Assembly (NCBI GenBank): GCA_012295275.1
Contig: CM022673.1
Span: 16,541,310 to 16,601,309, forward strand
DNA from: Chrysomallon squamiferum
Taxonomy: Eukaryota > Mollusca > Gastropoda > Neomphalida > Peltospiridae
DNA: 60,000 nucleotides
Direction of reading: 5' to 3'
Position 1 is the stretch's first letter, and each line of letters begins with the position of its first letter. This document shows, one piece after another, positions 1-10,900 of the stretch. Under the pieces are notes generated by a model that saw nothing but the letters and a program-made list of their open reading frames with translations, made no database searches and was not told the origin of the DNA. The translations under genes and the position numbers were made by a program.

Positions 1-652
1 TCTAAAGGACATTTCAGTCTCTATGCGAGTTATGTTTCAAAAAGATTTACGAATTAATTCAATAAAAGATACGGAAATGTTTTTAAATATTTTTAAAGGT
101 TATGTTATTTGTACCGAATATTTTTTATTTCTTTTCTTCTAAATAGTGTTTGAAATAGTTTTAAATAGATTTTTCAAAAGTATTTTTTCTACAAGTGTAT
201 TTATATTATATGTTATAATATTTTATAGATTTTGTAGAAGAATACCCTCTAAATAGTTTTTGGATAAGTTTTAAATACATTTGGAAATGTATTTTTAAAC
301 ATCTCTGCACGCTTTTATATGTAGTTTTAAAAGATTTTGTGTATGCAAATAAATGGGGTTTTTAAAATATGACAGCAAAATAATAAATAAATAGACAAAG
401 GACCAAAGTACAATGTAATAAACATTACAATGATCAGTTTTAAGTCAACTCGGATCCTTAGAAATAAAATTAGAAAATGATTTTTCTTTTTAATAATAAA
501 ACATTTCCTGTGCCAGTGCGTTTTTTAATTCTTAAATACATACATACATACACACACACACATCCATATGTTCATACATTCATACATAAATGTATACATA
601 CATGCATACATATATGCATACATACATGCATACAAACATATACACACACACA

Positions 653-686
<34 letters not shown>

Positions 687-1117
687 TACGTACACACATA
701 TTCACACATATTTAAGTTGTATTTTTTTATTGTGATGTATTTTCATTATTTTGATTTTATGTTGAAAGAAATCTGTTTATTGCCTGTCCACGTGTTGACC
801 AAATACACAAATAACAGAAAGAAATCGACCAACGAATACCATTTTCTCGTTTCCTTGTCACTTCTTCAAGCGATTTTCCAAGAACAAATAATTTTTACAA
901 TTTCTTCGGCATAATGTACAAAACAAATAAAATATATATATATTTTTTTTTTTTTAAAAAGACGCTAAAATAAATAAAATCCCAAAACCCTCTATAATAG
1001 TCTCATTATAACTTTTTCACAAAAAAATCTCCATTTATAATTTTTGTAAACAAATGGATGCTGCTGTTATTATCCATTATTATCACTGTTATTGTTATTG
1101 TAGCTACGGCACTATGG
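1..1117. other. AT-rich non-coding stretch
   Basis: No gene is supported here. The stretch is AT-rich and holds a composite CATA/CA microsatellite at about 533-694, which explains the Tyr/Thr/His-rich open frame on the plus strand. It lies downstream, on the minus strand, of the distal Kv channel terminal exon that ends at 1118, so part of it may be that exon's 3' UTR. Confidence 0.6.
533..694. repeat. (CATA)n/(CA)n microsatellite
   Basis: Runs of CATA give way to CA dinucleotides. This is simple sequence and the open frame across it is an artefact. Confidence 0.85.
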
Positions 1118-1374
1118 TTAGTCCAAGTATATGGAAATTATAAACAAATCCTCTTTTGATTTTTCGTAAGATTCTGAATTTTTTTGTTTTTGTCTAAAAC
1201 AATTATCGGTAACTGTGGGAACTTGGACAGGTGGAAGCCATTTTGGTGGTTGTACTGGACATTGATTCATCTTGCTATTGCTACGAACGTCACTGTCGGT
1301 GAACTGTGATAAAGAAAATTGATTTTCAACTGTGGCGAATCCAGAAATAAATGTGGTGGATGTTTTATCACTAT
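1118..1374 (-). CDS. Probable alternative terminal exon of the Kv3/Shaw-type channel
   Basis: The exon begins after an AG at 1375-1376 that is preceded by a pyrimidine-rich tract (minus strand) and stays open for 84 codons to a TAA at 1118-1120. It enters in phase 1, exactly the phase left by the S1-S6 exon that ends at 9885 (AAA ACA G), so splicing would form a GAT codon and a continuous frame. The peptide is not low complexity; it includes CPVQPPKWLPPVQVPTV and ends FIISIYLD. It has few methionines, so simple ORF searches miss it. Kv3-family genes commonly use alternative C-terminal exons, which act in targeting and modulation. It would replace the tail encoded at 4726-4907. Assignment to this gene rests on phase, strand and open frame, not on homology. 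It could instead be the last exon of an unseen gene. Confidence 0.55.
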
Positions 1375-2853
1375 CTTTTGTAAAACATAGAAAAAGTGAA
1401 AAACTATCATCATTTAAAAAAAAAAATTCAGATATTATTTGCTAGGTGCAGTCTTCTTTTCTTATTATTATTATTATTATTATTAGCATTATTATTAAAA
1501 AAAAATAATATATATATATATAAACAAAAACAAATAAATCCAAAAAAAAAAAAAAAAAAAAAAAAAAAGAAAGAAAGAAAGAATTCTGAGCTGGTATAAA
1601 GGCTTTTGATACAAATTAAGGCGTGTGAACATTCGCTGTATATTATTGGTAATTATGAGTTTTTTTTTGACCACTAAATCCATGACGGACGCAAATCTTC
1701 CCTCTCTGCGCTCACGCATTTTATGAGAAAAGTTTGCCCGCCAGAAACAAATGAAAGAATATGTTTAAAAATAGCTCTTTTAAAAAAAAACCCAAAAAAA
1801 AAACAAAAAAACACTTATTTCAATATATATTTATATAATAATTAAAAAATAAAAAAATAAAAAAAAAAAAAAAAAGAAGAAAAAAGGAGTAACTTATAAT
1901 ATTTTAATAATCTTTTAAAATTTCATTATTATTATTATTATTATTATTATTGTTGTTGTTGTTATTGTTATTGTTATTGTTACTATCGTTTTCGGATTAT
2001 AGCATTTTATTTTTAAAAAAACAAGAAAAAAAAGAAGAATTAAAAAAAAAAAAAAACCCTGTTAAACTGATTTCTGAACAAACAAAATCTGATATATTTT
2101 GCATCGGTTTGACGTAAATCCATAATAGCTGGAAATCTAATACAAGTTCATAAAAAGCCGATTAATATTAATGTTGTGATTATCTTGAAACCCAGTTCAC
2201 TTGTAGATTTAGCTATGGCGAACACTTTAAATATTTCGCACTATTGGACTCATATATCATTATAACATTATATTTTTAATTTTATAAATTATATTAATAT
2301 TCATATATTATAACTGAATATTGGCATACAGAAGGTGTGTGTGTGTGTGTTTGTGATTACTCTGCATCCTAAGAAAGAGAGGAAAGAGACAGAGACAGAT
2401 AGACAGACAGAGAGTAATAGTAGCTGTAGTGTTGATGATGTTGTGGTTAGTTCAAAGGATGCACACAAAACATTATCTACATATTATCACAAAGAACTCA
2501 TTAAAATCATGTTTATTGTAAATGCAGAAAGATAATATTTATTTCAGAAACTAAACAATTTGTTTAAAAGGCTATAACATAAATATAATAAATCAAAATA
2601 GCTTGCATTCAAGGCAAAATGTTTGTGAGTCACATACAATGCATAATAATTGGCATAAAAGGACAATGTGTATTGGGACACTAATAGTATATTGTGGACT
2701 CTGTGTATTGCATACTCGGATCTAAATTTCTGTTAACGTTAATCGCACAAATTCCGCGATTTTAAAACTGATTTGTATTTTGAGCAAAGTTGAATAAAAT
2801 ATGCATACACATTAATGTACTGAAATTAAAATGATTAAACTGTGCCTAAAATA

Positions 2854-2858
<5 letters not shown>

Positions 2859-2944
<86 letters not shown>
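2859..2944. repeat. (GA)n microsatellite, about 43 units
   Basis: Uninterrupted GA dinucleotides for 86 bases: a purine/pyrimidine mirror tract that can form triplex DNA. Confidence 0.97.
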
Positions 2945-2952
<8 letters not shown>

Positions 2953-3141
2953 CTATTTAATCATTATACATTTAAATTAGAAATTGGTTATTTTATCTTA
3001 AAGTTTTCGCTTATAAATAACAAGTGAATGAATGAATAACCTATCTCTACGTATATGATATTATGTTTAATCACCCATTGCGGACGGCGATATTTAACCA
3101 CATGCGATTTAAATTTAAAAAAATAAAAATATTCTGCACGT

Positions 3142-3382
3142 GAGATATTCTTTTAATCGGATATTTAGTACGGTACTCGGTCTTTATCTAAGTGGGTTGG
3201 TGTGAATCGGTACAAGGTAACTTTATCAGTCTTATTTCTGTTACACTAAACAATATACAATGGAGATATTCTTTTAATCGGATATTTAGTACGGTACTCG
3301 GTCTTTATCTAAGTGGGTTGGTGTGAATCGGTACAAGTCTTATCAGTCTTATTTCTGTTACACTAAACAATATACAATGGAG
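3142..3382. repeat. Tandem duplication, two copies of about 121 bp
   Basis: The segment that starts GAGATATTCTTTTAATCGG at 3142 recurs at 3263 with nearly identical sequence through CAATATACAATGGA. The main difference is a small indel after GGTACAAG. The near identity suggests a recent duplication. No coding content was seen. Confidence 0.95.
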
Positions 3383-3785
3383 TAAGGTAAAACTTTAACA
3401 TAATATTATCACATATCACATGTCGGTTGACATAATAAAGACATAAAATTTGCATTATAAATTAAGAAATACACCAGCATAGGTAAAACTTTTGTCCTTC
3501 CTTCAAAACATACATCCATCAGTCCGCCATGAAACCTTTTGAAACTACTGAAACTTTTTGTTGTGTTAACATTCGCGAAGTCAGTTGAAATCGTCTTTTT
3601 ATGTAGTAGACATGACTGATATCGTCTCATGTATAACTGCATTATTTTTGTTCTTCTTTATTGCAACAAAATAGCATCCTCCACAACTGCTTGCATCACC
3701 ATATACAAATATCTATTATAAAATAGTTTAAAAAAAAAAAAATATATATATATATATATATATTCCACGGTTGTTGAAACAGTAT

Positions 3786-3960
3786 GTTATGAATAATCTG
3801 TAATACATTTACGTCGACGATGTTATATATCAACATCCCCTGTGTGTCCGTTATGAATAATCGCTTTAAACAACAACATCTTGCCTGTCCGTTATTAATA
3901 ATCTTTTTATGCATCGACATCGGGGGTCTTCGTTACGAATAACCTTTTTATACATCCACA
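3786..3960. repeat. Degenerate tandem array with GTTATGAATAATC core
   Basis: GTTATGAATAATC-like cores recur near 3787, 3851, 3893 and 3935, each followed by a variable block with CAACATC/CGACATC. Spacing is about 64, 42 and 42 bases. This is an old, diverged minisatellite. Confidence 0.6.
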
Positions 3961-4725
3961 TCCACTAGGTTGGTTGGAAATAACGATCGTCTTCGGTACT
4001 GTCCGCTGTTTTTCAATGCTACGGATCCTGAATAAAAAGCAGAAAACCCAAAACTATTTTAAATACACACCGCTTATGTTTATTATATAATGGAATAATA
4101 AATTCTGTAATACTGATTTCTACAATTAATAAATGAAAATTCAGGAATTTATTCAAGATACTTTATAGCCTTAATTTTCATCTACCAGTTAAATTCAAAA
4201 ACTGAATTAAAGTGCATTTTAAAACCTTTTACTAGAATTCAATGAACATTAACCAATACGATTGCCTTTACCACACTTATAAAAAAATTTCGGTAGAAAT
4301 ACAGACAGGCACAAAAAAATATAAGCACATTAGCTTACATACCCAGTAAACTGATTTGAAACCCCCCTAAAAAAAACCCAAACAAATCACAATGAAAAAA
4401 AAACCCCATACACACAAAAAAAAAGAACAATCCCCCTGATACATATCAGAACACTAGCACAATAAAAAAAAAAAAAAAAAAAAAATTAAAACAAACAACA
4501 AGAATAATAATATTAATAAATAAATAAATAAATAAATAAATTAATTAATTAATTAATTAATGCAAAAATAAAATAAAATAAATGAATAATTAAGGAACTA
4601 ATTTAAGTAATTAATTTTGCAAAAGGTAAGTTTTAAAGTGGTATTAAGAAATTTATTAGTTCATCATCAACAACAACACCAACAACAACAACAATAATAA
4701 TAGCTATAGTTTGATGTCATTTCTG

Positions 4726-4951
4726 TTAACACTGACCACGTCGAATAGTTCCGTTGCTAGCGCATCCACTGGGTAACATACTACGTCTACGTGAAGACGG
4801 TTTTTTGGAAGGTGCAACAGCTGAGGTGTGATTTGAGGATGTCGTACAGTTGGCTACTTCGTCTGTAAATATCACACTGATGCCAGTATGTTCGTCATTA
4901 TTGCTAGCTGTAAAATAAATGAAACAACGACTGAATGAATGAATGAATGAA

Positions 4952-4995
<44 letters not shown>

Positions 4996-7900
4996 CATCA
5001 TCATATCATCATTGACATCATTATTATTATAAATAAATACATTAGAAGCAAGAAATGCACAACTGATCACTTAATAATAAAAAGGGTTGAATGTATTATT
5101 TATTTACTTATTTATTTCTTCTGATTATCAATAATGCACTTATCATTTATTTATATATTTGTTTATTTCATATCCTTATTGTTGTTGGTTAAATACCGGT
5201 TAACGTTGGTTAGTTAATATTATATTTATTTATTTTTATAGTTTTGTACCGGACGTTTATTTATTTAGTACGAGTTATTGATCTTGTATTATGTCACGTG
5301 ACTGGTATCAGGCGACAAAAAAAAAAAAAAGAAGAAGAAAAAAACAAAAAAAAAAAACCCAGTAAATACAACAAACAAACAAAAGAAGAAAACATACTGT
5401 TATTACAGTTATTTTGTGAATGACGTAACTTCTAAGGTAAGTTGAGTCAGTTTTGTAAATACAAATCTAATTAGTTTTCGTTTACATACTTAGTATTGAT
5501 ACTAGTCAAAAGTACAAGCTGAAGTTTTCAGTCTGCATGAGTTCGGGATCTCCCAGATAAGGTATGTTTATGAAAAATTAGAAAGGTTTAATTGTTAAAT
5601 ATGTTTATTCAGAGGCAAAGAGCACAAATTTTACAATAAAAAAAGATGTGAACAGCTATCCTGTGAAAAAAGGTAAACACATTTGATAATCGCGAGGTTT
5701 TAAACATTCATCAGCACTCTGGTGTGGAAAATGTACTACTAATGTGAAGTGTACTACTGTTGGAGACGACGTCTGGAACTATACGGTAAACAGTCGTTCT
5801 CCGGCGGATGCCCCTCAGGCTCGGGTGATCATTCTGTGATAAAGAAATCACGAGAAGAGCCTACGATTTTAAAATTGTCTTTCTACAAAGACGAAGTGCA
5901 GAAACACGAACCTGTAGCATAATTCCCCTCCTTTCCGAATAACCAAAATGCTCTCTGCAGTCACAAAGCACAAGAACTGAAGTGCATATCGCGAGTTTAG
6001 TGGCGCATTTTTTTGCGGATGGTCGCCCGCTTAAACTGGGTCGAAAGCGACCGTTTACTCCGAGAGGAGGCCATTCAGAATATTCAGAACATAAAATAAT
6101 CTTCAAAGTGAAATAATAATAATAATATTCGGCGAAACTGACGATGAGAGGGGTCATGCATCACAGAACCTTTTAGAAAATGGCCTCCATGTTACTTCAA
6201 TATCTACCACATGATTTGGATTCGTCAGTTAAAAGTACATAAGTATGTCAAGTTTCCTTTACATATTTGTAAACCAAGCTAGCACATTCTGAATGGGGAA
6301 ATATTGTTCATTATGTTCAAAAATTGGTGTCATTGCTAAGATAAAAGTCTATTCATTATGCTATTGTCTATTTCCTTGGAGGTCTGTTTTTGGATGAAAA
6401 GTTGATAACCATTTTCTTTCTTGGGACAAGCTGTTTGCTATGCATTATATTTAAATCTGGAATTTCTAAATTGATTTTTCTGTCTGATTTCCCTATTGGC
6501 GAGAGAAGTTACATAATAATAAGTCAACAAAACACATATGACTACCTTAATATGCACCGTGCACTGCTAGAAACGTTAATGAAGGTTAAATTTAAATTAA
6601 ATGATTAACTGAAATATATTAGCGTAAAATGTCCGAGTTCGTTAATATGGGTTGAATTAATAAAATCAGTTTCTTAAATCACAAAAACATAATATGTAAA
6701 CTGAATTTGATCCAGTGTAAACAAAAGTTCAGGACCATCAGTGTCCGAAAAATCGGACGTGTACATGTATTTGAACTCAAAATGGCAAGAGATTTTGTGA
6801 AATAAGCGCCTGTTTTCCACGGATGAGCAGCTTAAAATCTACATGCAACAGACATCATTTACATTTCGCTCAGGCATTGTGGCAAACAGCCCAAGAAAGA
6901 GTAGGCCTAGTTTTTCTATTCATCAACCAGTTCCACGATGTCTGGCTCGATGCCATTAATGCAGCTGCCTCTGTCCAATACCCTAAAAGAACCTTAGTTC
7001 CAAATGCTAGCAATTTAAAAACAAACAGAAAGAAGAGAAAAAAGAGTTACTAACACACGTCCCGCAGACCTTTGTTATCGGCCCTTCTTCATATGCAAAT
7101 GGAGGCATGTTTTCATCACTAGAACTAAACTATTTAATTCATTTGCAGTTTGTTTAGACCCAGTTTCGTCAACATGGAACAATATAAAACGTATCATTCG
7201 ACATTCAGAAATTAATCGTTTTAATGTTCCACGCATTATAATCTTTTGTTTGTAAACAGTCTGTATGCTTTTAAACACTGTCATTGTAAAGGTTAGTACA
7301 TATTACATTACTGATACTGTTACTGAGGCTGTTTACTGAATATTGGTTTTGAAATTAAATCTCTGTATTTTTCCAGCATCCACGTTAGTCCATTTATTAG
7401 TACTCGAGATTAATCTAGAGATATAATTTTTTCATGATAGTTCTAGCAATGTTAAATTTTTGTAAGTTTAGATTCAAACATATTTATATGTTGATAACAA
7501 CAACACCAGCAACAAAATTGTTTCAAAATATTATTTCTAGATTAAGAACAACCTATATTCTGTGCTTCTGTGCTAATCCGAATTTACACTTGAAAATGGA
7601 AAGAAAGCAGAAATAAATAAAACAAATTCATGCAGACATGTATATTAATATTAATCATTAGAGTGAACAATATCTATCTATGGCGTGAGAGGAAACACTA
7701 TCCATTTTCGTTCATCAATAATGCATTCCAGTTTATAATTTAGCTTAGATGAATAATTATTCTCGGAATATCTTAAGGCAGGTGATATACGAACAACTGA
7801 GTTATTGATATTTTTAAAATGTTGAACGTGCTGATACTAGTTATGTTAATTTTGAACATTTGATAAATCGGGGTATAAGGCACAGTTGCATTTTTTTTCA

Positions 7901-10900
7901 ATATTTTGGTGAATAAAAGTGTATTTTATTATTTACCTAGACACTAAATTTTAAATCATAAATATATGTCAAATTATGAATAAAGCTGAATTGGAGGTAA
8001 TTTATAATTTTCGATATTTTTTTATTTATTAATTCCCTTCCCCCACCCCAATAGTTCACCCACTGTGGATCAGCGCCTTGGTTTTTGAGATTAAATCTAC
8101 GTTAACATTTATGTATCCGGTATCTGACTCGCTTGAACATATTGGCAAGATCAGTAATCTCTTAAATTCCGTTGAATGAATAGGAAAAAAACAACAACAA
8201 AAGGAAAAAAAGAAAAGAAAATGACCATTCCTTCACCCTTAAAAAAAAGAACAACAACGAAACAAATTCAAATTTGTAAATAATAATAAATGTCACATAT
8301 TTATTTTTGCAAGCTTTTAAAAATATCATAAATAAATAAATATATTAATAAGTAAACAAATAAATAAATAACAAAACAATGATGATTATCATCATTAGAT
8401 CTTTTAATCACTAAGTATTAATTTAGGTATCCCAAAATGAAAACAATAACCACGTGTAATATAAATGTCCTCTTTATATAGAGGTAAATGTTCAATAGTA
8501 TGCGAATAATATACGATATGACACAGATGTAATTCCAAATATAACTTTATTAAATCAAAATGGAGAAAAAATAAAAAGCACGGTAATTTGAGTATGTGCT
8601 ACCTTGTATAAAGTACTTTTCTGTTTTCATTCTGCTATTTATTTATTTATTATTTTATACACACACAAAGGAAAAAATAAGGAAAAAATCCCTCTTCTTC
8701 TGTTTTCTTAGGCTCCGCAGACTTCAACATCAGCGCCTTGTTCTTCGAGACACATTGCCCACCTCTTCAAGCATTCCTCTCCAACTCCGGTCAGCATCTC
8801 CCTTGTTACAAGATTGCAGGCATTTCTTATACGTTCCTCTAACTCTTCAACACTCCTGGGCTTTGATGCAAAGACTTTGCTTTTCAGGAAGCCCCACAGA
8901 AAGGAGTCGCAGGGTGTCAAATCGGGAGAACGTGGCGCCCACTCCAAAGGTCTTCGACGACCTATCCATCTATCAGGGAACTTATGATTCAAGAAATCGC
9001 GAGCTGCTTTAGCATAATGTGGAGGAGCACCATCTTCTTGCAAGAAAAAATCATCAGCATTGGCTACACGTTCCAGTTCAGGGAGAAAAAAGTTTCGAAG
9101 CATCACTTGATTACTGACACCTGAAAAGGTGGGCAAAATGTCTCGAAAAACAAGGCGCACATTCTGAAGTCTACGGAGCCTAAGAAAACAGAAGAGGGGA
9201 TTTTTTCCTTATGGGACAAATTGTTGAAGTCTATAGAAAGTTCACAACTAATTTTGTTCAAATCCGTAAAGCCGTTTTCATTTAATTAAAATTTAAAAGT
9301 GTAGCTGAATTTTGAATGACCCTGTGAATGTATATATATATAAAATAAAAATAAATAAATAAATAAATAGCAGAACGAAAACAGAAAATTACTTTATATA
9401 GGGTAGCACTTACTCAAATGACCTGTTACAACATTACCTTAGGTAAATGACCGCGCTTTGAGTATGGTGGGCATAAATAGGATGGTTTCATTAATGCTGT
9501 TATGTTCTAGATCGATCTCAATTAAAGTAAAACAGGTACAGTCCATTATCTCTCTCTTTGTTGTTGTTTTTTTTAGTAGTAGAATATGTAAGACATATTT
9601 TTTTCAATTAAAGAAAAATTATACAATTTTCTCCTTAACATTATTTATTAGTGAATATATCCGAAATACTTTGAAATTAGAAAATGAAATAATAATAAAA
9701 AGATAATTTTCAGTGAAAAAAAAAAAAAAAAAAAAAAAAAAGAATATCTAGTTGTGAATGGTTGTCCGTATCCGCGCGTGTATGTGTATGAAAGAAATTG
9801 ATAGATTTTGTCATTTTTAAGATTTTTTAATTTTATGTTATTTCTTTTTCGATATATATATATTTTTTAAAAGCCCATGCCTACCTGTTTTAATGCCACT
9901 GTCACAGCTGTCCGCGGCGCTGTCGTTGCTACCTTTACGGTCAGTTCCAGCAGACTGGATTGATTTCATTGAATGGCAACTTCCGCTAATTGAGGCTGGA
10001 TTACTGGAGCCTGCTTCTAAACTGGCTGCCATGTCAAAAGAATTCTGTTGTTTTAAGGCATCCGCAGCCCCAACGAGACAATTTTTTGCTTTTTTAGGCA
10101 ATTTCAGTCTGGCTTGAGCATGCGAGTAATAAAGAGTGAAATTATTAACAATCACAGGAACCGGAAGTGCTAGCATTAGAAGACCACACAAAGCGCATAT
10201 TGCTCCAATGATATACCCCAAGGCTGTTCGAGGGTACATGTCCCCATAACCCAGTGTTGTCATGGTTACCACAGCCCACCAGAAAGCTCTGGGTATGTTG
10301 GTAAAATCGTTATTAACGTCCTCTTCTATCTGCTCCGCGTAATAGATGAGACAGGAGAAAATTAACACACCGATACAAAGAACTAGTATCAACAGTAATA
10401 ACTCTTTTGCGCTGGCTTTTATGGTATGAGCCAGAATTTTCAAACCACTCACGTGTCTTGTCAGTTTAAGAATTCGAAAAATTCGGATAAGACGAAGTGA
10501 ATTGAGGAAGTACAAACCTGGAGAATCTTCAAGCGATGGGTTAATTCCAATGACGAGTTGCTTCGTATAGAAAGGAATGACAGAGAGAAAGTCCACCCAA
10601 TTTAAAGCCTGTTTGACATGAGCACCTTTCACAGGACAGCATATGAAACGAAGAACTATCTCCAGCGTAAAATATCCAATGCACGTATATTCCATGACAT
10701 CCAGAAACTGCATTGGACGTGTCCGTCGTTGTGTTTCTCGCACAGTAATACCGCTCAGAGTTATATTTGGCACTTTCACATATCGAAACAGCACGTGAGT
10801 TTCCATGCAGAATGTTGCTATAGAGAAGAGCACGAACACTACAGAAACAACAGCAATTGCCTGAAATAGAATGATCATTTTTATATATCTATTAAAGATC

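Larger units (their letters stand above)
1375..4725. other. Non-coding, repeat-rich stretch between two Kv terminal exons
   Basis: No coding exon is recognised. It contains A/T homopolymers, a (GA)43 array, a 121-bp tandem duplication and a degenerate short tandem array (listed separately). It probably holds the 3' UTR of the proximal Kv terminal exon. Confidence 0.6.
8582..9423. mobile_element. Inverted duplication of a Tc1/mariner (DD41D-type) transposon relic
   Basis: Outer arms 8582-8656 and 9349-9423 are reverse complements at about 90% identity. Inner arms of roughly 85-95 bp (about 8677-8773 and 9130-9216) are also reverse complements. Both arms run from the 3' end of a transposase gene into flanking DNA, so two truncated copies lie in opposite orientation around a unique spacer (about 8774-9129). 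The right arm has about 130 extra bases (9217-9348) that include a TGAATGACCCTGT end resembling mariner termini. The left arm lacks them. The relic sits inside the long Kv intron and is clearly inactive. Confidence 0.8.

Noticed and set aside
477-914. 145-codon open frame, plus strand, Tyr/Thr/His-rich
   Set aside because: It is created by the CATA/CA microsatellite and has no domain or splice logic.
5861-6157. 98-codon minus-strand frame in a GC-richer island of the Kv intron
   Set aside because: No recognisable domain. It includes a poly-Tyr run from an AAT repeat, and has no good splice sites in phase with the Kv gene.
6823-7053. 76-codon plus-strand frame in the Kv intron
   Set aside because: Looks mildly protein-like but has no motif, ends in a Lys-rich tail from an A-rich run, and has no partner exons.
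8596-9012. 138-codon open frame on the plus strand over the transposon relic
   Set aside because: It is antisense to the transposase fragment, whose minus-strand translation has clear DDE/D motifs.
9120-9160. N-terminal residues of the 150-codon transposase frame
   Set aside because: This segment is antisense to the C-terminus of the opposite-strand copy, so it is junction sequence and not the protein's own N-terminal part.
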